Under the pieces are notes generated by a model. The model searched no databases. It saw nothing but the letters and a program-made list of their open reading frames with translations, and was not told where the DNA came from. A program made the position numbers and the translations under genes. A stretch of DNA of 64,000 nucleotides from Chiua virens (taxonomy: Eukaryota; Basidiomycota; Agaricomycetes; Boletales; Boletaceae): contig JAHNUO010000013.1 in assembly GCA_019787685.1 (NCBI GenBank), positions 1 to 64,000 of the forward strand, in the 5' to 3' direction. Below, piece after piece: positions 1 through 9,391 of the stretch. Each line of letters begins with the position of its first letter. The stretch's first letter is position 1.

Positions 1-2759
1 TTGAGGATGGTCAGGGTACGGTACATGGGACTGGCGGACGGCGGTTGGACGTGTATCTTGCGCGACCAGCGTTTGCCCCATTCGACGGCACGTTGATCTG
101 GGATGCCATCCCTGAAGACCTGCTTGATTGCGGCCTTGAGTGCATCGTCGACAACGCCAATCTCCTTGTTGATCTCGACGAGTTCGGGTTGGGCTGGCGC
201 GTGCGTGGGAACGGACGAGTTTCGAAAAGGAAAGCGTACTCACGTGCGTCGCTGCTTTCAAGTTGTTGCGCCGTCGTGCTCTTGCTTTGCGCGCCGCCCT
301 TACGTCTCGTGGTGATCTTTGTTTCCCCCTCGAGGAGCATGAATTCTTTGACATGTTTTGCAGAGTCTGGTCTCAAGGGCATGTCGATCTTGGACAGTTC
401 GTCCTCCATGCGCAGCAACGCAGGGAAGTTTCGGACGAGAGACCATACGAGCTATCGATGAAAGGTAAATGAATGGAATGATTCGTACGCTATCGGTTGT
501 GATGTGATGCGATGTGATGCTCACCGTGTTCATCGACAGCAGGGAATGGTTGCGCCTCAAGTCTGGATGAGACGTGATCGCACGTATCATGTCGGCGCTC
601 GCAGAGCCGATCTTCCATCGCCCACCGATGACCCTTTGGTTGTATACGAGGGGGCTGAACCAAGAGGATATCTATGGATTGGTCGTGAGTGATCAGTAGT
701 TATCCTATTGTTCTCGTCGACAGAAGAAGGCCTGAAACCCCGCATTTCGACAATGTTGTCGAAATGCGGGAAAACGTGCACACGAACGCATGACGTGTCA
801 CTGTGCAGTCGACGATGGAGACGCTTGAAAACCCGCATTTCGACAACGTTGTCGAAATGCGGGAAAATGGATGTTAGAGCCCACCATCTGCATCCAAGGA
901 TCTCAGACACGCACGTCCGTTTCCCAGTCGAAACGTGCATATAATCCCCCATCATCATTCATGACAATTGTTTGATCGTTTGCTCACCTCTACCATCGCA
1001 GATGGCACCCGCTTCAACTGTCTCGCCAACGCATGCCACACCCCGACGGACATGAATGGTAGTCCGTGCGGCGTGAGCGCCGTATATTCGATGTTCAGAA
1101 CCAGACGTGCTTTCGACGCGCATGTCTCCCAGGCCGTGGTCACGTCCTTGTCCGCGTCAGTGAGTCGTCCTTTGGTGCTCTTGTACGTTGTCTCCATCGT
1201 CTCGATCACGTCCATCACATAGTCTCGATACGCGTTCATCCACACCTCGGATTGCGTCCCAAAATGACGCCAGACGTTCTCCTTGTCCAGCGTCTTCCGG
1301 TACACCTTGTCAATCGCCCCTCGCAACTCGTCGCTGATCACGCTCGCCATCGGTGTCTCCGATCTGAGATTTCTCAATTGTACGTTCAGGTACTTGTCCG
1401 CGTCTTCTTTTTCTTGATCTGTGATCGTTGGGTCTTCCAGCAGCGCCATCGTCTTCCTTACCTTCTCTCCATCCCAGCTGGCACACGTGTTGAAACACAG
1501 ACGGAGACGATCCTCAAGAGATACAACCAGCGTCGCTAGCATCTGTCGAGGAACACGTTCGTTCTCTCTTCACAATAGACCGTATCATGTCACTCACCCC
1601 TCCATACTCCGATATCAGATCACTCGTCAGTCTCGTGATCTTGAATATGTCCGAGTGCGTGTAGTGCGTGTTCGACGTCCCTGCGATCTTCTCTAAAAGC
1701 CGCCACACGTATTCTTGCTGCAACAGCATCCGGATCTTGTACCCAGCCTTTTGAGAACGAAGTCCGGACTCGATCGTCACGTCCGTCCACTGTTTATCTT
1801 GCGATTGCATCAATTTGAACAGTTGAATCACACCCTCCTCTGCGGTTTCCGCATAGCTGTACAGTCGCTGGTTTGTCGACAAGTGCAACCCAATCGAGTC
1901 CGTCATTTTCCCTGTCGTGAGTCCGCGTTTGCATTCAGATTCGTTCATGTCACCTCACGTCAGTCCCGTATCACGCACCCATGTCATATATAGCAACTAT
2001 CCACATCCCTCCCGTCTTGATTTCTGCCCGGATCGTGTCCACATCGCCGCGCGCCTCTTGCAGTCTCGCATCCTCTTGTGCTATCTCGCCTTTGTCTGCA
2101 AGAACTTGAAGATCCTTCCGGAGACTTTCCCGCGTCTTCAGTGCGTCCTTCTTTGCTTCCACCCATCGACTCAAAACGTGTTGTCGATGTCTGCCGCCAG
2201 CCGCTCTGATCGACGGCCCAAACACAGTGCGTATTGGCCTCTTGTCCTCGTGGATCTCCGTCTTCACATCGTCACCTTTCAATTTCAGCTCTGGAAGTCC
2301 CTCGCCGACTCGACCCATCTCTGTTCGTGACAACATTTGTGTCGTCAACGGCGTTTCGATCGAGTCACGATCGATGATCAGGTTGATCGCGTTGTCGTAT
2401 TCGAAACGTCGCAGGCCATTGCACACGAACGAGTCCATAAGACTCTTCGATTCGTCGTCGTTCAACCGACGATCGTTGTAAAACCCAAACGCCAGATTGC
2501 GTTCGATGAGGTCGGTGCGTGCGTACCCAATTAAAAATTCCCTCGCCTTCTCCTCCAAGTCATAATACTCATCCATGTACTTATCAATCCCCATCGTTCT
2601 ACGGGCGCCAGCCTGAGTCCCTGCATGTTGACTCCCTCCTTGAGCACCAGTGCCAGCATCTTTGGCGGTACGATCGGCCATGGGAACGTCTTCCTCGATC
2701 CCTTCGTCTCCCTTCTTGCCCTTTCGGTTCGTTTTCGACTGGGCTTGTCGTGGTGGCAT
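1..2759 (-). CDS. ParB/sulfiredoxin-like domain protein, partial (runs off left edge)
   Basis: Six exons are visible and join without a frame break: 2759-1979, 1911-1598, 1542-988, 671-525, 451-244, then one running off position 1. The N-terminus is Lys-rich and disordered (about 1-55). Residues about 60-260 resemble a ParB/Srx-like fold: LMDSFVCNGLRRFE (107-120) matches the strand-helix pattern of ParB box I, GGRHR (188-192) matches the GxGxHR-type loop, and WIVAIYD closes the domain. The rest (over 400 residues) is helical and charged and I do not recognise it. Bacterial ParB proteins bind palindromic DNA and the superfamily also includes nucleases and CTPases; whether any of this holds here is inference. 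The 316 bp intron at 672-987 is several times longer than its neighbours and carries two long palindromes. Gene reality is well supported; the domain call is moderate. Confidence 0.6.
739..770. repeat. Long palindrome, copy A (intronic)
   Basis: Two perfect 15-base arms (CCCGCATTTCGACAA and its reverse complement) are separated by TG. The copy lies inside the 672-987 intron of the ParB-like gene. Its centre is 93 bp from that of copy B. Confidence 0.9.
832..863. repeat. Long palindrome, copy B (intronic)
   Basis: This is a perfect 32-base palindrome with CG at the centre and the same 15-base arms as copy A. It sits in the same intron of the ParB-like gene. Confidence 0.9.
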
Positions 2760-2981
2760 GTAGAGTGTGTTTGTATCTAGAGCGTCGTTTGTTTTTGTGT
2801 GTGTGTCCGTTTAGAGCGTCTGAGCTGTATCTCAAATTGGTCGGCACATAATATTATATATACATGCATTTACAATTCATGTCACGTGCCCATGAGTTAT
2901 CATTCCCTTATATAAGATTCAATGTGCATGATCAACGTTCATATTGTCTACTGATGTGACCGGCATGACACACATACCCCT

Positions 2982-3023
2982 CATTTCCCGCATTTCAACA
3001 ACATTGTTGAAATGCGGGAAATG
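2982..3023. repeat. Long palindrome, copy C
   Basis: The arms are perfect over 20 bases, CATTTCCCGCATTTCAACAA and its complement, around a CA centre. Relative to copies A and B the base G of TTTCGAC is A, and the facing base in the other arm has changed to match. It lies about 220 bp upstream of the ParB-like start codon. Confidence 0.9.
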
Positions 3024-3074
3024 ACAGGTATGAATCAGTATGGACGTCATAAGATCTGATTGTTAAAATGTCTT

Positions 3075-3116
3075 GATTTCCCGCATTTCGACATCACTGT
3101 TCGAATGCGGCAAATC
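3075..3116. repeat. Long palindrome, copy D (imperfect)
   Basis: This is a decayed member. The left arm GATTTCCCGCATTTCGACA is intact, while the right arm has several mismatches (TGTTCGAATGCGGCAAATC). Its centre is 93 bp from the centre of copy C. Confidence 0.8.
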
Positions 3117-3352
3117 ACACGTACTGATCCTCTCATTCTGCACAATCTGTACACAGTTCACACTACTTACACATACGTTCTCTAGCCTACTCCATCATCA
3201 TGACTTCAAGCTCTTCAATATTCAACTGAGTCCGACTCGCTACACTTCACATCTCTTATCACATCAACACGGTCCTTTACAACTCTTCCCTGCCAAAGGT
3301 ACGTCTATACATCCTTCGTGTTTTGATTTTACACAGATCGTCACACACACCC

Positions 3353-4848
3353 TCAGCTTGATGGTCCTGCAATACCACCGTCCCCTTCTGATACCTCGGT
3401 GTCTGTCAATTCAACCACGTCCTCCATCCAAGTCTCTCTCGCCCTCACCCTTGCCCTTGCCATCTCGCCATCTCTCTCTGCACCCTCTGCAGTCATCCGT
3501 TCAGGAGACGCATCTCGTCGTCGCATCACAACCCGTGGTCGTGGTCGCGCTCGTGTGCTACTCTCTACATGTCGACCATCCATTCGGTTTGTCGTCTGTA
3601 CCCCTCCTTCCTCCGGCGAGTTGATCTGCTGCGTCTGTGTCTCTTCTTCTACAAGTGCCTCAGGTAGCCTGTACGTCCCATCTCTTCTCTTCTTCATCAC
3701 AAACATCTTCCCACTTTCCACCAGATCCCTGCTCGTCTTCGTTCTCCAATACTGTTCAAATCGATCCACCATCTCTCCACTCGTCCTTGCACACATTCTC
3801 CCTTAAGTACCTCACTCACTTCCATCACCACACATAGTATTCACTCACCTTGACATTTTCTGGTACCATTCCAGCATACTCCCTTTTTCTCTCCATCGGT
3901 CTCGCATCTCCCCATCCTCGTCCCATTCTCCTGCTTCTCCTAGCCATTCATCCACTCCACCCATCATCCTCACTCCTTCCCTCATCACCCACTCGATCAT
4001 GCTTCCCATCCGGTTGTCTCGTCGGAATGGTAGGCTCCCTTCCATCTTCCTCTCTTGCAATTCAGGTATCCGCCCCATCTTGAATCGGCATATCGGACAC
4101 TGGAACACTCGTTTCGTCCGATCCTCGTACGTATTCCCCTTCTCTTTCTTGTACCACGCTAGCCATGTCTTCACCATACACCCGCCGCAAAATACATGCA
4201 GGCATGCTGCACGCACAGGCGTGCTCCTACATCGTCCAAGTTCAATTCATGTCAGTCCTCTTCTCTCTTTTCCTTCAAAGTCGTTACTCACAGTATCTCC
4301 ATGCATCTGCAATCCAGTCCCAACATGTACGTCAGCTCTCAGTTCTCCTCTTCGCTCTCCTTCACTCACATTTCACACATCAGATGTCCCCTCGTCAATC
4401 CATCGATCATCGTCGCTCCCCCCCACTCTTTCATCATCTCTCTTGTCGTCCCCATCTCCATCTTCTCGTACGTTCCTTTCCTCCACTCACCGTCCTCAGG
4501 CTTCTCCTTTCCAGCCATCATCTCCAACTCCAGCGCCTTCATCTTCCACACCTCTTTCTCCCTTCTATCTTCTTCCCTCTTCTCTTCCAACTCCTGTATC
4601 ATCCCCATCAATCGTGCGTTCTCTCTCTCCATCCTATATCTCTCGTTCTCATCCGCACTCGCTTTCATCTTTCCCTTCTCTCCACCCTTCCTTTCATTAC
4701 TCACTTTTATACCTCCCTGTCCATCCTTCATCTCAACGTCACCCACACCACATTCAACCTCATCATCATGGTCCTTCATCTCTCCCCCCATCTCCACCTG
4801 TTCCATCAACACATCCTCTGCCACAGCCGACCGTTCATCCACGCTCAC
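3353..4848 (-). CDS. Coiled-coil RING-finger protein, probable E3 ubiquitin ligase
   Basis: The N-terminal exon encodes an acidic, Met- and Glu-rich coiled coil (for example ENARLMGMIQELEEKREED). Two introns then assemble a RING: LMCEIC, a 15-base micro-exon near 4300 giving CMEIL, and then CLHVFCGGC and CPIC, which is a C3HC4-type order with a long linker (KTWLAWYKKEKGN). The C-terminal exon (to a stop at 3353-3355) has a Lys/Arg-rich segment and an Arg-rich low-complexity tail. RING proteins of this type usually bring an E2 to a substrate; the substrate here is unknown. The true start is uncertain: the frame is open from 4848 with a GTG, the first in-frame ATG lies a little further in, and an upstream exon may exist. 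Palindromes lie beyond both ends of the gene. Confidence 0.65.
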
Positions 4849-5155
4849 TTTCCTTTCCTTTTAGTAACACAGTTGTCTCGTATATATATGTACAGATGTA
4901 CTTACATGCTGTCTCATCCTCCAAATCAAAGAACAATCCAATTGTTTTTTCTTGTCGTTTGATGCTCCTGTAGAGTGACATTTGGGATTTGTTTGTCTGT
5001 CGTTGTTGTGTATACAATGTGGTGGTGAGAGTGAAAAAGAGGATATGCGCAACCTTCTCATTCTCTCCATTTTATATATGTCTCACATACATACAACTAC
5101 ATCATTATTACGTACATTATATTTCATATCTTCATACCTTCTTGTAGATCATTCA

Positions 5156-5197
5156 ATTTCCCGCATTTCGACAAGGTTGTCGAAATGCGGGAAATTC
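5156..5197. repeat. Long palindrome, copy E
   Basis: The arms are perfect over 20 bases (AATTTCCCGCATTTCGACAA and its complement) around GG. It lies upstream of the RING-finger gene in AT-rich DNA. Confidence 0.9.
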
Positions 5198-5340
5198 TCA
5201 GCTATCTCATGTAGTATCAACTTATAATTTGAATATATATTATCTCTAGCATTGTTTGGGTACACATACAGTACTTACTAGTATACTAGCATCATATATA
5301 TTAATATTCACTTTATATTATACATCATAGTATCTTGTGT

Positions 5341-5372
5341 CCCGCATTTCAACAACATGGTCGAAATGCGGG
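5341..5372. repeat. Long palindrome, copy F
   Basis: The left arm is CCCGCATTTCAACAA and the right arm TGGTCGAAATGCGGG, giving two mismatches around CA. Its centre is 180 bp from that of copy E. A further half-site (AAATGCGGGAAAA) appears at 6176-6188. Confidence 0.85.
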
Positions 5373-5910
5373 AATATATATCATCTCAACAGTCAGTGCA
5401 GTAGCTTACACTCAATCAATATATTGTCCGCATCATCAATATTTCATATTTGCGGTTGAATTTATATATGATTTGCTACTGGAACCCCAAGTCTAACCTA
5501 ACAACATTAGGAAAATATGCTAAGATGTCGTATACGTTTGAGAACCAAGGAACTCTAATGAAGCGTTTTGGTATCCAAGGGAGGTCGTTTTTAAAAAAAA
5601 ATAAAAAAAAACCATCTCCGCCCCCGGAGACGAGGACTCATACCCCTGTAGGATCTATTAAACCCTAGGATGGGGTTCTAAATGCACCCTAGGGTACCAG
5701 CAAAGAGCACTCATAACCCGACTAGACTCCGGACCCGACGATAGTGTGTGTCTAGAAACTGTCGCTGTCATTCCTCATGCAGCACCATCACAAATCACAT
5801 ACATGGTGATGAAAGTGGTCGTGTGAGATGTCCACACATGCTCAGAACACTTGTCATGTTGGTGCAATGCTGATTCACACACTTTGGTTAGCATGTTTGG
5901 GCAGTCGTCT

Positions 5911-6137
5911 CAGACGCCTGCACTGTGCTGTTGCACAGTGTGCTCAACTGTGTACAACATAATACACCTGGTGTCGTCGGGTGGTCGTCTCGGACGCCCA
6001 CACTGCACTGTCGCACCGTGTGCTCAACTCTGTGTGTCATACACAAAGTGTTGTCGGGTGGTCGTCTCGGACGCCCACATTATTGCACAGTGTGCTCAAC
6101 TGTGTATCAACATAATACACCTTGTGTCGTTGGGTGG
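5911..6137. repeat. Tandem repeat, three units of about 77 bp
   Basis: Three diverged units each begin GTCGTCTCGGACGCC (or a close variant), carry a GCACAGTGTGC-like dyad, continue TCAACTGTGT..., and end near GTCGGGTG. Unit starts are near 5912, 5984 and 6061. The block is flanked at both ends by CGGACCCGAC (about 5730 and 6155). No reading frame in it looks like a real protein. Confidence 0.75.
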
Positions 6138-6291
6138 TCGCACACGCTATAACTTCGGACCCGACTGCCACAGATAAATGCGGGAAAAACAAAACCACAT
6201 ATAGTCATCTGTTATGATCTCATTCTTTTTGCAATGTCAAATGTGATCTTATGGACCATTTAGATAGGGGTATTTCCATATTTAGATGGAT

Positions 6292-6312
6292 TAGGGTTAC
6301 AATGTAACCCTA
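6292..6312. repeat. Short perfect palindrome with TTAGGG-like ends
   Basis: TAGGGTTACA and TGTAACCCTA face each other around one A. The motif resembles a telomeric hexamer only once per arm, so it is not a telomere. Confidence 0.6.
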
Positions 6313-6634
6313 GGGTGCTAGGGTTGGACAGCAGAAGTGATGCATAACAACCTCCAATCATTACTTCACCCAGATTTTGGTTTTCGAATTGTAATTACAA
6401 TTACCCCAGGCTCTGTATGATATCTCATGAAGCATTCTCAGATGATGAGATTATCCTTGCAGATAATACATAGAGAAGGTTATGTGCACCTGTTGTATTA
6501 TTCTCTCCTGTTTCTATTATCTTTTGGAGTAAGGAAAATGCAAATAATGACCAATATACTCCAACTAAAATTGTATGTCCATCAATTTTATTTTTTACAA
6601 TAGGACCATGTCCTAGTTGATTGCTCCTATATTA

Positions 6635-7571
6635 GGGTCCTTCAGAATTCAAAACAGCCCCATTTTGGGGACTGTTTTGGCCTCATTTTGAGATTTATTT
6701 TGAGCAGCCAAAACCACCCAAAAACCATGTTGAATTCTGACATACCTGGTTTTTGGGTGGTTTTTGCTGCCATTTTCAATTACATGCAGCAGAGTTTTGT
6801 CATAAATGTTCATGCACTATGGTTCAAAATCAGATGAGTGTTGATAAGGCATTCTCTACCAATCCATCTCTCATATTAGTCTAGTGACCTCATAAAGACT
6901 GTATAGCATGATGTAGCAATCACTGCAAGATTAGGGGCTTCTCACATAACACACTGCATATATAGTAACTTGTGACCTGCTGATACTACCAAGTTTGCAC
7001 TGTCCCAACTGATAATCAAGCTCTGTTACAGCTAGTACATATAGGTGTAACCTGCATGTGTCATTGTGTGTGTGACAGTGTTATCATACATGCATGGGCA
7101 TGGGCATCTGTCTTGGTGCATTGCAGGAGGGTTAGGACATGTGTGAAGTGAGTTGCACATAGTCACTGTGGGATGTAGGCATCTGTCTTGGTGCCACATT
7201 GTTGTGTTGTTGTGCATTGCAGGAGGGGTGGTTCACACACAGTCTGGTTGCCAGTGGTTGGGTACCACATCATGGCATCATCACATGCATGTGTGCATGT
7301 TGGCATCTGACCTGATTATAGGCATAAATGAAAGCTTTCGAGAGGCTGGATTAGTGCTCTTCGTTGACACGAAGCTGGTCTTTGAGTGACTTGAGTAGTA
7401 CCAGTTGGATGATATTCAAACTCACTTGAACTCAGACAGTTGTGCCGGAATGCCGAAAACGATTGACGAAACCGTCCCCAAATCGCCTTGACTGGTTTTG
7501 ATCCAAAACGGATTCCAAAACGACACGAAAACGGCTCCAAAACCGGGGCCGTTTTCAATTCTGAACTACCC
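6635..7571. mobile_element. Non-autonomous TIR element, Tc1/mariner-like ends
   Basis: The left end starts GGGTCCTTCAGAATTCAAAA and the right end, read on the other strand, starts GGGTAGTTCAGAATTGAAAA. Similarity continues for about 45 bases into CCCC and GTTTT blocks. Both ends are bordered by TA (6633-6634 and 7572-7573), the dinucleotide duplicated by Tc1/mariner elements. No transposase frame is visible inside, so this would be a MITE-like deletion derivative of about 0.94 kb. Between the ends lie a strong foldback (6704-6770) and two copies of a GGCATCTGTCTTGGTG-containing repeat (about 7096 and 7178). The element ends about 100 bp before the MIC26/27 start codon. Confidence 0.6.
6704..6770. 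repeat. 24 bp inverted repeat (foldback) inside the TIR element
   Basis: The left arm 6704-6727 begins GCAGCCAAAACCACCC and pairs with 6747-6770 at 23 of 24 positions around a 19-base loop. The flanking TCAGAATTC and GAATTCTGA extend the symmetry in a nested way. Confidence 0.75.
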
Positions 7572-7676
7572 TATTGCTGGACAGCTCAATTTAGTAATGA
7601 GATCTCGGCTATGTTGGAATTTCCCACGATTCTCTCCGCCAGACGCAGTGGCTTGGAGCACTGAACAGTAGCCACA

Positions 7677-8684
7677 ATGTTTTGCAGGCAGGCAGTGAGT
7701 ATAGACTCAGTTTGTTTCTACGCTCTGCTAATTTTGAATTCGAGTTTCGTGCTTCACGGACAGCCCATTTGGCCTCGCTCGGTGCGGTCGGGACCGTCAT
7801 TGTTGAGACCAGCAACAACGAAGACCAGAGCACACCGACAGACATCGCCCTAGACGTTCCCGCACAGACGAGCAACTTGGAGGCCGACCAGCTCCCGTCG
7901 ACAGTTGTGGCCGAACCTGAACCACCCAAAGTGGTCTTTCCAGACCTTCCGGAAAAGGTGGACTCGTTTCTTCCTACTTGCTGGCATCTTTCTGAAACGT
8001 TGACAGTTTTCGATATACCCAAAACCCACCCCGACGCTCGTTCTTCTCGCCATACCTTCCCCGCTCGAGTTGCAGATTAGACAGGTTAGGCAACAAGTAT
8101 GTGGGTACTACTTGGATGGACGCACGCAGGTGCAGAGCGTAATAGACCGATGGATTCACGTCGAAGAAGTGGTCGAATGTACGTCCATTGATGCTTATTC
8201 TCCAACTCTATCTGTCACACTATCTCTTCTAGCGCGTTTGAAGTCCTTCCGAGACCCTGTTGAGCCTCTCAATCCCGGTCTGCTCTACACGGGTATCTCC
8301 GCCCTCACGGCTTCTGTCATTGTCCGCTCTCGCTCGCTCCCTGTGCGGTTCCTCTTCCCACCTCTATCCTTTGTGGGCGCGTTTGCGTATTTTCTGCCGC
8401 GCACGGCAAGTCGTGTGGGCAGCTGGGTCGAAGACCTCGAGACTAAGTACGCGCCGCACGTTGGCGAGATTCGACGCACCGGTGTCGCGCATACGAGCAT
8501 GGCGCTGGATATGCTGGGAGAGAAGTACAAGGAAGGAAAGGGAGGCTTAGGCAAGGGTGCGAGGAGTGTGGTGGAGGGGATCGAGAGCAGTACGGGTTTG
8601 AGGTTGAGTGCAGCATTGGGATGGACTCCGAGAGCTGAGGATACTACTACAAAGACGAGGTCGGATGAGGTTAAGAGCACATAG
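7677..8684 (+). CDS. MIC27: MICOS complex subunit MIC26/MIC27 (apolipoprotein O family)
   Basis: Four exons join in phase: 7677-7694, 7745-7957, 8007-8178, 8233-8684. The N-terminus (MFCRQA then FRASRTAHLASLGAVG) fits a mitochondrial targeting or membrane segment. The family signature follows: a YPKP motif just before a helix with QIRQVRQQVCGYY, then VIDRWIHVEE, then LNPGLLYTGISALTASVIV, which is the first hydrophobic segment, and LPVRFLFPPLSFVGAFAYFLP, the second. Mic26/27 proteins sit in the mitochondrial inner membrane and stabilise crista junctions with Mic10 and Mic60. The length of about 280 residues is normal. The start codon lies about 100 bp right of the TIR element, so that element may contribute to the promoter. 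The choice between Mic26 and Mic27 cannot be settled by eye. Confidence 0.8.
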
Positions 8685-8813
8685 ATTCTTAGAATTTTAA
8701 TATATCTCTTTCGAAAGCATGGTTCAGTAAGTTGTCCATGCGTCTAGCTAGCTGAATAGAAAGTAAGATCCAAACACTGTCATGATTCAAACGATACCTA
8801 CATACCCGGATTC

Positions 8814-9281
8814 TCACTTTTTTTTCGTGCCCGCTTTTGACGGTCTCTCCTTAGCCATCGCTGGTTCTTTTTCGCCCTCCACGCTTGCCTGCAAGTCCAG
8901 CCACTGATCCGCCCCAATCTCCTCACCAAACCGCTTCTTGAACCGCGTCATACGACCCGTCCCCTCCTCCTCTTCGTCCTGGCTGTTCTCCGAGGACGCG
9001 CCACTCACCCGTTCTGTCGCGTTCCAGAGTGGGTGGTTGGTTGTGTCGCGCGTAAGTATGATCTTGGACCGTGGCGAGGTCGTCCAGTGTGTAAACGTGG
9101 ACCCATCGGCGCGGGTGACATGTTGGAGAAAGTGAGGGACGACGGGTGCAGGGAGGGTGCGATGATGTTTCTTTTTGATGTGGGTACGACCATAGGGGGA
9201 CGTCGAGTGCCAGCGGATGCAGTAAAAAGGTTCTGGTGCAGCAACGCAAAGGAAGCGTTTGAATAGACAGTGCGCCATCAA
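8814..9281 (-). CDS. MRPL36: Mitochondrial large-subunit ribosomal protein bL31m
   Basis: A single exon of 155 residues. The first 25 (MMAHCLFKRFLCVAAPEPFY...) are Cys-, Arg- and hydrophobic-rich, like a presequence. The family core is clear: ADGSTFTHWTTSPRSKIIL followed by TRDTTNHPLWNA matches the DGSTF...TTSPR...L(T/K)D(T/V)TNHPLWNP signature of mitochondrial L31. The C-terminus is charged and Lys-rich, as in fungal Mrpl36. It acts in the mitochondrial 54S subunit. ATG is possible at 9281 or one codon later. It is convergent with MIC26/27 and divergent from TSC10, which starts about 110 bp away and may share its promoter. Confidence 0.88.
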   Translation of the reverse strand: MMAHCLFKRFLCVAAPEPFYCIRWHSTSPYGRTHIKKKHHRTLPAPVVPHFLQHVTRADGSTFTHWTTSPRSKIILTRDTTNHPLWNATERVSGASSENSQDEEEEGTGRMTRFKKRFGEEIGADQWLDLQASVEGEKEPAMAKERPSKAGTKKK

Positions 9282-9391
9282 GATGTTGGTTTTGTTGCAA
9301 GAAGTTCTCGGAGTTGTTTGTTTCCAAGGCCTTTGCCAAACAAATCTACACTAGAGTCGACAGCTTACTTTCGTGCACGTCCACAAGTTTC

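Noticed and set aside
61..461. Plus-strand open frame at the left edge
   Set aside because: The minus strand carries exons of the ParB-like gene that join in phase through this region.
3999..4973. 324-codon open frame on the plus strand
   Set aside because: It is antisense to the RING-finger gene, with extreme Ser/Pro/His composition that mirrors the Glu/Lys/Arg-rich coding strand.
739..5372. CRISPR-like array from repeated palindromes
   Set aside because: Only six copies, irregular spacing overall, positions in introns and intergenic DNA of a eukaryotic genome, and no cas genes.
5585..5675. B-box-like GGTATGAGTCC on the minus strand next to an A/T homopolymer tract, possible SINE
   Set aside because: Only 8 of 11 B-box positions match, no A box at the right distance, and no second copy was seen.
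6285..6330. TTAGGG/CCCTA motifs suggesting an interstitial telomere
   Set aside because: Only isolated copies, no tandem array.
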